The translations under genes and the position numbers were made by a program. Shown piece by piece: positions 6,565-15,742 of a DNA stretch of 64,000 nucleotides (position 1 is the first letter of the stretch; every line of letters starts with the position of its first letter). The notes under the pieces are model-generated. The model was given only the letters and a program-made list of their open reading frames with translations. It was not told the origin of the DNA and searched no databases. Origin of the DNA: Acidobacteriota bacterium (lineage in GTDB: Bacteria > Acidobacteriota > Vicinamibacteria > Vicinamibacterales > JAKQTR01); NCBI GenBank assembly GCA_026393675.1, contig JAPKZQ010000005.1, positions 1 through 64,000 on the forward strand. The letters are read 5' to 3'.

Positions 6565-8760
6565 TCATTTTCGTCCGTCAAACGAAAGCGACTGCACGAG
6601 CGTGTCGAGTTCGCTCTGCAGCGCTTTCCGTTTGGCCTCGCGATCAGCGATTTCGCGTTTGATCAGATCGAGCCGTGTTTCCTGCTCGTCCAACTGCCGC
6701 GTATACCGCGTGACCAGGTTCTTCTCTTCCGCGCTGCCCTTGAGCGCCTTCAGGTTCTCGCGCAGCCGCTCCTGATCTTTGAAGATTTGGCCTGTCTCGC
6801 TGTTGCGTGCATTGATCTCGGAGGCCACTGCCGCGATCTCGCCCTTCTTGGCCATCACGGCCCGTAACGCCTGCTCCGCCTCAGACGTGAGCGTGCGCTG
6901 GCTGACAAACTGGGTGAGTTGATCGTCGGTGACGGCCGACACCTGATAGGTCAATTCCACTGGGCGCACTTCTTCGACCGCGAGCGTCGCCGTGGATTTC
7001 GCCGCGAGCGGCACCCGGAACCGATAGACGCTGGGTGCGGTTTCGTCCGGCTTCGTCGTGCTGACCAGCTTCCAACCGGCCCGGTTCGGATGTTCGATCA
7101 CGAGCATCCGGGCTTTCGCGTCCTGGTTGCGCACGGTGTAGGTGCGCTTGTCGCGGTACTCGCGCTGGAAGATCATGACGCCCTTCGCAATGCGTACGCT
7201 GCTGACGCGCTCGGGCCCGGCAGGATCCTGTTTCCAGTCGACGAGCAGGGCGAGGTCGGCTGCGTATGACAACAGACGCTTCTCGCCCGGCTTGACGGCA
7301 TCCATCAACCCCTCGCCGGTGAAGGTGGCGTCCTCAAGGACCGAGAAGCTCCCCCCGTCCAGCGTGTAGGGCGTCGAGTTCGTCACCCACAGGGCACTGC
7401 GAGGCCGCTGCGACGTGGATGCGTTCCACACCGACACGCGTTCGGCCTCGACCTGCGCCGATACGATCGGGACCAGCGCCGACTGGTTCTTGCGGATTGT
7501 CACGGGTTCCTTGAGTCGGTATTCGAACAGATCGCCCAGTTCACGACCCTGCACGCCGCTTCCAACGATTTCGGCATTCGCGTAGAACGTGTCCACCACG
7601 ACCGACTCGGCCACTCCACCGACGACCCCACCCACGACGCCACCCACGACCCCACCACCGCCGCCGCCCGCGCCCCCGCCTGCACCGCGCATCGCACGGG
7701 ACACCGGCATTGGCGATGACGGCGCCATCATCGGAGCCGCGTCGGTCTTCGCGTCTGGTGACAGCGCTGCATCGTGCGTCTGTGGCGTCAACTGCGCGGC
7801 CGACGGCAGCGGGATCACTGGTCTCCGCCCGTAGAACGGCTGCGACAACGGCTGGATGAACGACTGCGGCGAGCCCGCAACCAGCGAGAGTTCGACGTTG
7901 GTCCAATCCTCGCCAATCGTGTTGTCGACAATCGCCCAGCCTTGGAGCAGCGGCTTGTCGCCGGCCTTCGAGGGGAGCACGAGGCGATACGTGCTCTTCC
8001 AGATCGGCACCTCGCTGATGTAGCTCACGTACAGTTGCCGCTCACCCACGCCAGAGGTCGCAATCGACATCCTCCGCAGGTCTTTCTGCCGCGTGGACGA
8101 CACGATGTCGAGGTACCGGCGGATATCGCCCCGCAGGTCGCCCTCGAGCACCCGCACCGAGAGTCGCGATGTGACGTCAAAGCTCTTGATCTCTCCGGTG
8201 TCGGTCACAATCGCCAATTCGCGCGCGTCGACCTGCTTGTCGCCCTCGCCACGTGTTCGCTGCTCGACCGCCAGGATGCGGCCCGTCACCGAGCCAGCAG
8301 CACCCAGCACTTCGACTTTCGCCCCGCGCAGCGCGGAGAGCACCGCGAGAAGCGTAGTCTCCTCACCGAGCGGGAGCGACAACGCACCCAGTTTCCGGTT
8401 GGCCGGGTCATTGGTGTTGAAGCTGACGCCGGTGACTCTCCCGTTGCCAAGATCGACAGTCGTGAGCGACATGAGGACGTCGTTCAACTGACCGCTCGTG
8501 AAATCGATGGTCACCTGCTCGGTGCCGCGCACGCGGCCGAGGTGTTCGAAAAACCCGACACCGTTCTTGTAAAGCACCACGCGTTTGATGGGCAGCCTTG
8601 CCGACGCGCTGTCGAGCATGCCCGTCAGCACGGGCCCGCCGACCAGCGGCGCCGCAGCCGGGGGCGGACTCTTCGGCGGGGCGGTCTGGGCCTGCTGCGC
8701 CAGGCCGGGGATCTGGGTCAGAAGGGCAACGACACACGTGACGGGCAGCAACAATCGCAT
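6565..8760 (-). CDS. DUF4139 domain-containing secreted protein
   Basis: 731 residues from ATG 8760, chosen because GGAGG lies 6 bases upstream and a signal peptide (about 1-21, ending LAQQ) follows; the open frame extends upstream only through repeat DNA. Residues about 50-330 carry the N-terminal part of DUF4139/mucoidy-inhibitor-like proteins (VVLYKNGVGFFEH), a Gly/Val-rich linker with GGVVGGVVGG repeats lies near 365-400, the central beta-rich DUF4139 part follows (about 400-620) and the C-terminus (630-731) is a charged coiled coil. Role unknown in the family; probably envelope-located. No operon partners. Confidence 0.8.
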   Translation of the reverse strand: MRLLLPVTCVVALLTQIPGLAQQAQTAPPKSPPPAAAPLVGGPVLTGMLDSASARLPIKRVVLYKNGVGFFEHLGRVRGTEQVTIDFTSGQLNDVLMSLTTVDLGNGRVTGVSFNTNDPANRKLGALSLPLGEETTLLAVLSALRGAKVEVLGAAGSVTGRILAVEQRTRGEGDKQVDARELAIVTDTGEIKSFDVTSRLSVRVLEGDLRGDIRRYLDIVSSTRQKDLRRMSIATSGVGERQLYVSYISEVPIWKSTYRLVLPSKAGDKPLLQGWAIVDNTIGEDWTNVELSLVAGSPQSFIQPLSQPFYGRRPVIPLPSAAQLTPQTHDAALSPDAKTDAAPMMAPSSPMPVSRAMRGAGGGAGGGGGGVVGGVVGGVVGGVAESVVVDTFYANAEIVGSGVQGRELGDLFEYRLKEPVTIRKNQSALVPIVSAQVEAERVSVWNASTSQRPRSALWVTNSTPYTLDGGSFSVLEDATFTGEGLMDAVKPGEKRLLSYAADLALLVDWKQDPAGPERVSSVRIAKGVMIFQREYRDKRTYTVRNQDAKARMLVIEHPNRAGWKLVSTTKPDETAPSVYRFRVPLAAKSTATLAVEEVRPVELTYQVSAVTDDQLTQFVSQRTLTSEAEQALRAVMAKKGEIAAVASEINARNSETGQIFKDQERLRENLKALKGSAEEKNLVTRYTRQLDEQETRLDLIKREIADREAKRKALQSELDTLVQSLSFDGRK

Positions 8761-8796
8761 GAATCCCTCCAAGCGTATTAGACACCGCTGAGGAAA

Positions 8797-8870
8797 AGGG
8801 GTCGGACCTAATCTCAATCACTCCGTGCTCGTCATGCCACGTGGCAGATCTTGAAAATGGGTCCGACCCC
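8797..8870. repeat. Paired inverted GGTCGGACC/GGTCCGACC element, second site
   Basis: gggtcggacc (8799-8808) and ggtccgaccc (8860-8869) are inverted copies about 50 bases apart, each edged by aaaa/tttt runs. Same arms as at 169-217. It fills the gap between the TonB receptor's stop codon and the DUF4139 gene. Confidence 0.65.
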
Positions 8871-8878
8871 ATTTTCTG

Positions 8879-11152
8879 CTAGAACTCGACCCGCAGACCT
8901 CCAACGTATGTCCGGCCCCACTGGTAGGTCGGCTTCGGACCGCGGAGCGTCCGGCTCCACTGATAGACGAGCAGGTTGTCGCGGTTGTAGAGGTTGTCGA
9001 CCTCGAAGTAGAGGATCGTCGATGCCCGTCCGCGCGCGAAGGTCTTGTCGACGCGAACATCCAGACGATGGTACGGCGGGTACTCGACGGCATTGATCTG
9101 CGTGAGATCAAAAACGGCTCTACCCACCTTGATCGAGGCCTTCGGATCAAACGGCGTGTACGGATGGCCGCTCACGTAGCGCCACCTCAGGCTGGCAGCC
9201 CAGTTACCCGGATACGTGTAAATCAGCTCCAGCCGGGCCTGATTGCGAAGCTCGTGCTGGGCTCGCCGCCAGACGTTGTCGAGCCCCATCTGGGACACGC
9301 GCCAGTACGAGTAGTTGGCGACAGCCTGGAGGTGGCTGCCGAGGCTCGCCGACACCACGGTATCGACGCCTCGCGCATGGACCCTGCCGCCGCTCGTCAA
9401 CTGTCCGACAAATGGCGATTCGAAATCCGCAGCCGCGTCAACCAGCACATGTCCGGGCGCCAGACTGTCAATCGGGTAGTTGCGGTATTGCTTGTCGAAT
9501 CCCTCGATACCGAGATGAATCCCCTGACGCACTTCGAGATCAACGCCCCCGCCACCCTGGATCGATCCGATGGGCACGAGCGACACGTTTTGCGGAGCGC
9601 TCGCCATCCAGATATAGGGCACGGCCTGCCGATACACGCCCCAGTAGCCGACAAGCCTCGCCCGGCTGCCGAGCAGGTAGTCGGCCTTGACGCGGGGGCT
9701 TCCCGTCGTGATCATCGACGCGCCCCACCTGTCGATGCGCACACCTGCCGACACCCGGCCCCGACCGACGAGCGGCAGCGTCGACTCGACGTACCCGGCG
9801 ACATCGGCGAACGAATGCCGGCTCTTCGCCGAAATGTTCTCCTTGGCTGGTGAATAGGGCGTCCAGACCCCGTACGCGAGCAGCTCATAGTCAAACGTGA
9901 AGGCCTTGACGGCCACGCCCGCCAGCACGTCGCCAAACCACGTGTGTCGCCGCCGAAGGTCGGCTCTGAACCTGATGTCGACATCACGCCCGCGATCGAG
10001 TCCATCGACCACGGTCCCATTCCAGGACGTCGCGTCGAGCTCGCTTGTGCCAATACTCGCAACCACGGTCGACGCGGTCGTGGCCGACCAGGTCGAGTCG
10101 AATCTCACACCTGCCAGACCCACCCACTCCGAACCGTTGATCCGGTCGGTGCCCCCGTTGTAGTCCTCGATGTCGACCGAGTCGTTGGCTCCGATGCCGA
10201 GGAACTTGACCGTGTGCCTGTCGCCGACCCTGCGTTCAACGCGCACCAGCGCGTCGGCGTACTTCGGGACGACCTGCGATCCCTGCTCGTGAAACGTCAG
10301 CTCAAGCAGGCTGCGCCGCGCGGAAACGACCCACGACCCCTTGTTGTCGCCGAACGGCCGCTCGATCTCCCCCATCGCCCCGCCAACGCCAAAGCCAAAC
10401 ATGCCGTGCGTGCGGTCGGGCCTGGCTGGCCGCAGCGAGATGTCGGCGACCGATGACATCCGTTCGCCGAACGAGGCGGAAAACCCGCCAGCCTCGATCG
10501 TGCCGACATCAATGAGCCACGGCGGAATCATCGACAGGCCGCCGCCGGTGCCGCCCTGCGCGCCGAAGTGATTCGGATTCGGCACGTCGAACCCGTCGAT
10601 GCGCGTCTGGTTTTCGATCGCGCCTCCCCCGCGCACGAGCAGGTCGTTGCGGTTGTCCTGCGAAGCCGCCACACCCGGCTGCGACTGAAAGGCGCGGAAC
10701 ACATCCTCGAGGGCGCCAGGCGCGGTCGCAATCGCCGCCCCGGTCAGCACTGGTGCGGCAGGATTGGTGATGGGTGTCGCATCGGGCAACCGTGGAGCGG
10801 CGCCCCTGGCCTCGGCCCGCATCGCCAACCGATACGCGACCTCAACGGTGACCGCGCACGGCGTTCCCGCGAGTTCAACGCGGAGCGGTGGCGATTCGGC
10901 GAAGCCTGGCGCCGAGGCGGCCAGCAGGTACGAGCCCTGCGCGAGGTTCAGGAGTTCAAAGCGACCATCAGGACTGGTCGTCGTCGACGAAACGACCTTG
11001 TCGTCTTGTCGCACCACGACCTGGACGCCCGCCACACCAGCGCGCGAGGCTGGATCGACGACCGTGCCGGACATGCGGCACGGACCCGCGGTCTGTGAAC
11101 CCGCATGTAGCAGGAGAGTGAAACCGAGAATACCAATCGCGCTTGCTGGCAT
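8879..11152 (-). CDS. TonB-dependent outer-membrane receptor with carboxypeptidase-regulatory-like domain
   Basis: 757 residues. Signal peptide 1-22; residues 25-105 form a carboxypeptidase-regulatory-like beta sandwich (GTVVDPASRAGVAGVQV...SPDGRFEL); residues about 130-240 are a plug domain (LLVRGGG...TRIDGFDVPNPNHF); the rest is a 22-strand-type barrel ending with an aromatic C-terminus (RVEF). The ATG (11152) overlaps the stop codon of the ABC permease (TAATG), so translation is coupled and this receptor is the last gene of the exporter operon. An import-type receptor at the end of an efflux operon is unusual; it might recognise the same compound or act in envelope maintenance. The frame extends upstream inside the permease gene, but that part is not receptor-like. 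Confidence 0.88.
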   Translation of the reverse strand: MPASAIGILGFTLLLHAGSQTAGPCRMSGTVVDPASRAGVAGVQVVVRQDDKVVSSTTTSPDGRFELLNLAQGSYLLAASAPGFAESPPLRVELAGTPCAVTVEVAYRLAMRAEARGAAPRLPDATPITNPAAPVLTGAAIATAPGALEDVFRAFQSQPGVAASQDNRNDLLVRGGGAIENQTRIDGFDVPNPNHFGAQGGTGGGLSMIPPWLIDVGTIEAGGFSASFGERMSSVADISLRPARPDRTHGMFGFGVGGAMGEIERPFGDNKGSWVVSARRSLLELTFHEQGSQVVPKYADALVRVERRVGDRHTVKFLGIGANDSVDIEDYNGGTDRINGSEWVGLAGVRFDSTWSATTASTVVASIGTSELDATSWNGTVVDGLDRGRDVDIRFRADLRRRHTWFGDVLAGVAVKAFTFDYELLAYGVWTPYSPAKENISAKSRHSFADVAGYVESTLPLVGRGRVSAGVRIDRWGASMITTGSPRVKADYLLGSRARLVGYWGVYRQAVPYIWMASAPQNVSLVPIGSIQGGGGVDLEVRQGIHLGIEGFDKQYRNYPIDSLAPGHVLVDAAADFESPFVGQLTSGGRVHARGVDTVVSASLGSHLQAVANYSYWRVSQMGLDNVWRRAQHELRNQARLELIYTYPGNWAASLRWRYVSGHPYTPFDPKASIKVGRAVFDLTQINAVEYPPYHRLDVRVDKTFARGRASTILYFEVDNLYNRDNLLVYQWSRTLRGPKPTYQWGRTYVGGLRVEF

Positions 11153-12279
11153 TATCGGAGCGTCTTCCTTGACCGCATGGTCGCCAGCGTGAGCACAATC
11201 AACCCCCACGCCAGCATCATCAGCGCGTCCGGCCAGAACGATTCCAGGCCGACACCCTTCAGAAAGATTCCGCGGACGATGACCAGGAAGTACCTGAGCG
11301 GGATCAGATAGGTGAGCGGCTGGATGATCTCGGGCATGTTCTCGATCGGGAAGATGAACCCGGACAGATAGATCATCGGAACCATGAAGAAGAACACGGC
11401 CGTCATCATGGCCTGTTGCTGCGTACTCGAAATGGTCGAGACAAACAGCCCGAGGCTCAGCGTGCACAAGAGGTAGACCAGCGACAACCCGAACAGCAGC
11501 GGAAAACTGCCGCGCAGCGGAATCTGAAACCACAGCACGGCCACGCCCACGACCAGAAACACCTGGATCACGCCAATCAGCCCGAATGGCAGCAGTTTGC
11601 CAACCGTCAACTCCCACCGGCGAAGCGGTGTGACGTTGAGTTGCTCCAGCGTGCCGAACTCCTTCTCGCGCACAATGGCCACCGCGCCAAGCACGGCGGT
11701 CGTGATCATCAACAGCAACGCCAGCACGCCCGGCACCATGAAGTGCTGACTGAGCAGTTGCGGATTGAACCAGACACGCGTGCGCGCCTCCAGTCGGCCG
11801 ATAGGCCGCACTTGCCCCCCAGCGCCCAATCGCGCCAGCGCGACATCGACGGCCTTCTCCGCGATCAGGCTGGTGGCGTAGGCCAACCCGACCGTTGTCG
11901 AATTCGAATCGGTCCCATCGGCAATCACCTGGACGGTCACTGGCGTGCCGTCGGCAATGGCCCGCCCATAACCGGCCGGGATCGACACGGCCATCCATGC
12001 CGTCCGGTGCTGCAACGCGTCTTCCACATCCTCGTTTCTTGATGTCACGCCAACAATGCTGAAATACGGCGATCCCTCGAAGCGGCCAATCAGATCACGG
12101 CTCGCCGTCGATCGATCGGCGTCGACAACGATCGCGGGCACGTTCTTGACGTCGGTCGTGGCGGCATATCCGAGAATCCCAAGCTGGATCACCGGCGCGA
12201 AGAGCAGCACGCGCAGCATGCGCGGATTGCGCCTGAGTTCCTGGAATTCCTTGCGGACGAGAAAGCCAAGTCGTCGCAT
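11152..12279 (-). CDS. ABC-2 exporter permease (YbhR/YbhS family), second
   Basis: 375 residues from ATG 12279, one base after the previous gene's stop. An N-terminal membrane segment (about 20-40, APVIQLGILGYA), a large extracytoplasmic loop (45-165) and five hydrophobic segments at the C-terminal half with EKEFGTLEQLNVTP, the cytoplasmic coupling helix typical of ABC-2 permeases. Pairs with the neighbouring permease as a heterodimer, as YbhS/YbhR do in E. coli. The alternative upstream start would overlap the other permease heavily and adds Arg/Ser-rich sequence, so it was rejected. Confidence 0.9.
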   Translation of the reverse strand: MRRLGFLVRKEFQELRRNPRMLRVLLFAPVIQLGILGYAATTDVKNVPAIVVDADRSTASRDLIGRFEGSPYFSIVGVTSRNEDVEDALQHRTAWMAVSIPAGYGRAIADGTPVTVQVIADGTDSNSTTVGLAYATSLIAEKAVDVALARLGAGGQVRPIGRLEARTRVWFNPQLLSQHFMVPGVLALLLMITTAVLGAVAIVREKEFGTLEQLNVTPLRRWELTVGKLLPFGLIGVIQVFLVVGVAVLWFQIPLRGSFPLLFGLSLVYLLCTLSLGLFVSTISSTQQQAMMTAVFFFMVPMIYLSGFIFPIENMPEIIQPLTYLIPLRYFLVIVRGIFLKGVGLESFWPDALMMLAWGLIVLTLATMRSRKTLR

Positions 12280-12280
12280 C

Positions 12281-13399
12281 TCAGGCTTTCTCCTTTGCGA
12301 GTCGCACCGAGGCGAGCCCGAGCACGCACACGGCATAGACGCCGAGCGCGGCGAGTTCCAGGCTGACGACGTGCGCGTCGACACCCTTCAACACGACCGC
12401 GCGCAACGCGGCCAGGAAGTACCGGGCTGGCACGACTACGGTGATCGCGCGAATCGGCGCCGGCATGCTCGCGATCGGAAAGATGAACCCGGACAGGATG
12501 AGGGTGGGCAGCAGCGAGATCAGGAGGCTCACCTGAAACGCAAGCGACTGGGAATCGACCAGCGTCGACACCAGCAGGCCCGTGCCGAGCGCGCCAGCAA
12601 GGAAGAGCGAGACCGTGAAGAACAGGAGCAGCCAGGATCCGCGCATCGGCAGCCCGAAGAGCAGCATCGCCGCGACAATGATGAAGAACGCCGACACCAG
12701 CGAGATCACGAAGTACGGAATCGTCTTGCCGACCACGTACGACACCGTGTTGATCGGGGCCATCCGCACCTGTTCCCACGTTCCCCGTTCTTTTTCGCGC
12801 ACAATCGACATCGACGTCGACACGACGCTGCTGATCATCACGATAAAACCGATCAGGCCGGGTACCAGGAACAGCGTGCTGGTGAGTTCGGGGTTGTACC
12901 AGATGCGCGGCTCGGCGGAAATCGGCGGCGGCATCTGGGCCCCGGTGACCAGTTCCAGCTGCAGTTGCGCGGAGACGCCGCGGACAATCGCCTGCGCGTA
13001 CCCGAACACGGTGATCGCCGTGTTCGCGTTGTCGCCATTGATCAGCACCTGCACCTGCGCGACGCGGCCGCTTCGCAGATCGCGACTCATGCCCTCCGGA
13101 ATGACCAGCGCCGCCCTGATCTCGCCGCGGTCCATGAGCCGCTCGATGTCGGTCATCGACGTGACGGTGGCCACGATGTCGAAATACGTCGAGTTCGTAA
13201 ACGAGGAGATCAGTTCGCGACTGTCGTGGTTGTGCTCGCGATCCATGACGGCGAGCCGCACGTGGCGGATGTCCCAGTTGAGCGCGTAGCCATAGAGCCC
13301 GAGGAAGAACGCGGGAACAAACAGCAGGATTATCAGCGTGCGCCCGTCGCGCACGATCTGCCAGAACTCCTTGCGGCCAACGGCCAGGGCCTTTCTCAT
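12281..13399 (-). CDS. ABC-2 exporter permease (YbhR/YbhS family), first
   Basis: 372 residues with the same plan as the next gene: membrane segment at 20-40, extracytoplasmic loop to about 165, then five segments, with the coupling motif EKERGTWEQVRMAP. Its ATG overlaps the ATPase stop by 4 bases (ATGA). Together with the adaptor, two ATPases and TolC-like protein encoded upstream it forms a tripartite exporter spanning both membranes. Substrate cannot be told from sequence; YbhF-type pumps move drugs or cations. Confidence 0.9.
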   Translation of the reverse strand: MRKALAVGRKEFWQIVRDGRTLIILLFVPAFFLGLYGYALNWDIRHVRLAVMDREHNHDSRELISSFTNSTYFDIVATVTSMTDIERLMDRGEIRAALVIPEGMSRDLRSGRVAQVQVLINGDNANTAITVFGYAQAIVRGVSAQLQLELVTGAQMPPPISAEPRIWYNPELTSTLFLVPGLIGFIVMISSVVSTSMSIVREKERGTWEQVRMAPINTVSYVVGKTIPYFVISLVSAFFIIVAAMLLFGLPMRGSWLLLFFTVSLFLAGALGTGLLVSTLVDSQSLAFQVSLLISLLPTLILSGFIFPIASMPAPIRAITVVVPARYFLAALRAVVLKGVDAHVVSLELAALGVYAVCVLGLASVRLAKEKA

Positions 13400-14331
13400 G
13401 TCGAGGCCCCTCCGGCGCGTTCAACCACGTCCATGAACACGTCCTCGAGCGACGGCTGCACGAACTCAACCGACTCGGTCTTCAACCCCCGTTCAGCAAG
13501 TCGCTGCTGCAACGGCCCGGTGTCCCGTTCGCCCGGTTTGAGCCACACGTGGAGCGCCGTGCCGAACAGGCTCGTCTTCTCCACCGACGGCACATCGTCC
13601 AGCGCGCGCAGCGCCTCCATCGGCGAAGGCGTGCGCACTTCGACCACCGCCCGGTCGGAGAAGACGCTTTTCAGTTCGTGGACCGTGCCGAGCGCCGCAA
13701 TGCGGCCGGCCTGCATCAACGCCAGGCGGTGGCAGTGTTCGGCCTCGTCCAGGTAGTGCGTGGTGACAAACACCGTGACGCCACCCTGCGACAGCTGATT
13801 GATGAGCGCCCAGAACTGGCGACGGGAAACCGGATCGACACCGCCCGTGGGTTCGTCGAGAAACAGGATGGGAGGCTCGTGGAGAATCGCGCAACCCAGC
13901 GCGAGACGCTGCCGCCATCCGCCGGCCAAATCCCGGGTCAACGTCCGTTCGCGTCCGCGCAGGCCAGCCATCTCCAGCACGAAGTCCCGGCGCGAGACGA
14001 TGGCCTCGTCGTCGAGGCCGTAGAGGCCACCGAAAAACGTGATGTTCTCCTCGACGGTCAACAATTCGTAGAGGGAGAACCGCTGCGACATGTACCCGAT
14101 CCGGCGCTTGACGCCCTCGGGGTCTCGGCCAACGTCAATGCCGCCGACGAGCGCCGTGCCGGAGGTCGGCTTGAGCAGGCCGCACAGCATGCGGATCGTG
14201 GTCGACTTGCCCGCGCCGTTGCTGCCGAGGAACCCGAAGATCTCACCCTGCTCGACATCGAACGACACGTGGTCCACGGCCACGAAGTCGCCGAAGCGCC
14301 GTGTGAGTTCACGAACCGTGACAGCCGGCAT
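13396..14331 (-). CDS. ABC exporter ATP-binding protein (YbhF C-half-like)
   Basis: 311 residues. Walker A GSNGAGKST (36-44), Q-loop region GYMSQRFSLYE, Walker B ILFLDEPTGGVDP and switch His in VTTHYLDEAEH. The ABC signature is altered, LAGGWRQ in place of LSGGxxQ. A C-terminal extension (about 235-311), ending QPSLEDVFMDV, is typical of YbhF/CcmA-type ATPases. In E. coli YbhF two ATPase halves are fused; here the second half is its own gene, separated from the first by the TolC-like gene. It overlaps the following permease by 4 bases. Confidence 0.92.
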   Translation of the reverse strand: MPAVTVRELTRRFGDFVAVDHVSFDVEQGEIFGFLGSNGAGKSTTIRMLCGLLKPTSGTALVGGIDVGRDPEGVKRRIGYMSQRFSLYELLTVEENITFFGGLYGLDDEAIVSRRDFVLEMAGLRGRERTLTRDLAGGWRQRLALGCAILHEPPILFLDEPTGGVDPVSRRQFWALINQLSQGGVTVFVTTHYLDEAEHCHRLALMQAGRIAALGTVHELKSVFSDRAVVEVRTPSPMEALRALDDVPSVEKTSLFGTALHVWLKPGERDTGPLQQRLAERGLKTESVEFVQPSLEDVFMDVVERAGGAST

Positions 14332-14368
14332 CCAGTGGTCTCCTGCGATCGGTGTCGTCTTCGGGACG

Positions 14369-15730
14369 TCAGCGGCCGAGCACGCGGTCGAGCCGCGCCT
14401 GGGCCAATTTGATCGTCGCGAGAGTGCGCGTGCGGCCTAGCTGCGCGCCAACGAGCGCCTGCTGCGCGTCGAGCACATCCGTACTTGACGCCAGGCCCGC
14501 CTTGAAGCGTTCAGCGACGACGCGCCTGGCCTCGGCGGCGCTCGCCACTTCGGCGGTGGCCGCCGCAATGGCGGCAACGGCCGAGGTCAGGTCGAGTTGC
14601 CGCTGCCGCACGTCGAATTCGAGAACGGTGTCGAATTCGGCCAGTCGCTGTTGGGCCGCACGCTCGCTCGCGCTCGCCTGCGCCACATCGGCTTTGACGC
14701 GTCCGCCATCCCACAACTGCCACGCGACGTTGACGCCAACGTCCCACGACTCGTTCCATGCGCCCGCACGCGGAAAGATCCTCGGGTTGGGGCGGGCGTA
14801 GTCGACGCCGCCACCCACCGACACCACGGGCTTCGACCCGGCCGCCGCTGCCGCCCGTTGCTGGCCGACACCGTCGACGCGAAGCTGCAGGGCCTGGCGC
14901 TCGGAACGATTCTTTCGTGCCTCGGCCAGAAGCTCATCGAATGTGGGGGCATCGGGCCGCGGTCCGTCCAGCGCGGCGGCCAGATCAATGCGAACGGCTC
15001 GCCCAAGGCCCGTCGCGCGTCGCAGGTCGGCCTCGGCCACGTCGCGAATGTTTCTGGCTTCGATCAACAGCACCTGTTGGCGCGAGCGATTCGCTTCCGC
15101 TGTCAGCACGTCATTGGGCGCCACAAGCCCCACGGCGAGCATGTTGCGCACATCCTGGAGGTGCGCCTCAACCAGCTTCAGCGCGTCTTCGACGACCGTG
15201 ACGGACTCAGTCGCGGTCACGAGGCTCCAGAACGCGCGCGCCGCGTCGAGCCGGATGTCGGCTCGCACCGTCGCCACATCCTTTCCGGCGGCGTTCTGCT
15301 CGGCCTGCGCCGCACGATCGAGCGCCTCCAGACGCCCGGACGTGTAGACGGGCCACTGCACATCGAGGCGCGAACGCCAGTTGTCGGGCAGATCGGGATA
15401 GATCACCCGCGGCGGCATGCCGGGAATCTGAATGGCAAACTCGTCGACATGATTGGTCCGCGTATAGCCGCCAAGCAGGCTGACGATGGGCCTGTCGGCG
15501 GAATCGCGCAGGTCGGTACTCGCCTTTGCGGCGTCTTCGCGCGCTTCGAACTCACTGATGCGGTGGCTGGCCTTGAGCGCGAGGTCGATCGCCTCGACTA
15601 CCGACAGACGAACTGGCGTCGACCCTTGCGGCGGCGTGGATGTCTGCGCCGAACTGGGCGCGGCGCCTGCCAGCACCATGGCGGCCAGTGTGCCCGTGAC
15701 ACAGACGATCCAACCTGTTCTGTTTCTCAT
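14369..15730 (-). CDS. TolC-family outer-membrane efflux protein
   Basis: 453 residues. Signal peptide about 1-28 (ASS-AQ), then two outer-membrane-efflux repeats rich in long Ala/Glu/Arg heptad helices (about 45-240 and 255-453). It forms the outer-membrane duct of the exporter. Its position between the two ATPase genes shows the pump is encoded as a full set. 12 bases separate it from the upstream ATPase gene. Confidence 0.9.
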   Translation of the reverse strand: MRNRTGWIVCVTGTLAAMVLAGAAPSSAQTSTPPQGSTPVRLSVVEAIDLALKASHRISEFEAREDAAKASTDLRDSADRPIVSLLGGYTRTNHVDEFAIQIPGMPPRVIYPDLPDNWRSRLDVQWPVYTSGRLEALDRAAQAEQNAAGKDVATVRADIRLDAARAFWSLVTATESVTVVEDALKLVEAHLQDVRNMLAVGLVAPNDVLTAEANRSRQQVLLIEARNIRDVAEADLRRATGLGRAVRIDLAAALDGPRPDAPTFDELLAEARKNRSERQALQLRVDGVGQQRAAAAAGSKPVVSVGGGVDYARPNPRIFPRAGAWNESWDVGVNVAWQLWDGGRVKADVAQASASERAAQQRLAEFDTVLEFDVRQRQLDLTSAVAAIAAATAEVASAAEARRVVAERFKAGLASSTDVLDAQQALVGAQLGRTRTLATIKLAQARLDRVLGR

Positions 15731-15742
15731 GACAATCCTGCG

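Noticed and set aside
11153-11998. N-terminal extension of the first TonB receptor
   Set aside because: It overlaps the permease gene in another frame and is not receptor-like; the signal peptide begins at ATG 11152.
12056-13756. 566-codon plus-strand frame across the exporter permeases
   Set aside because: Low-complexity His/Arg/Asp-rich translation opposite clear ABC-2 permeases.
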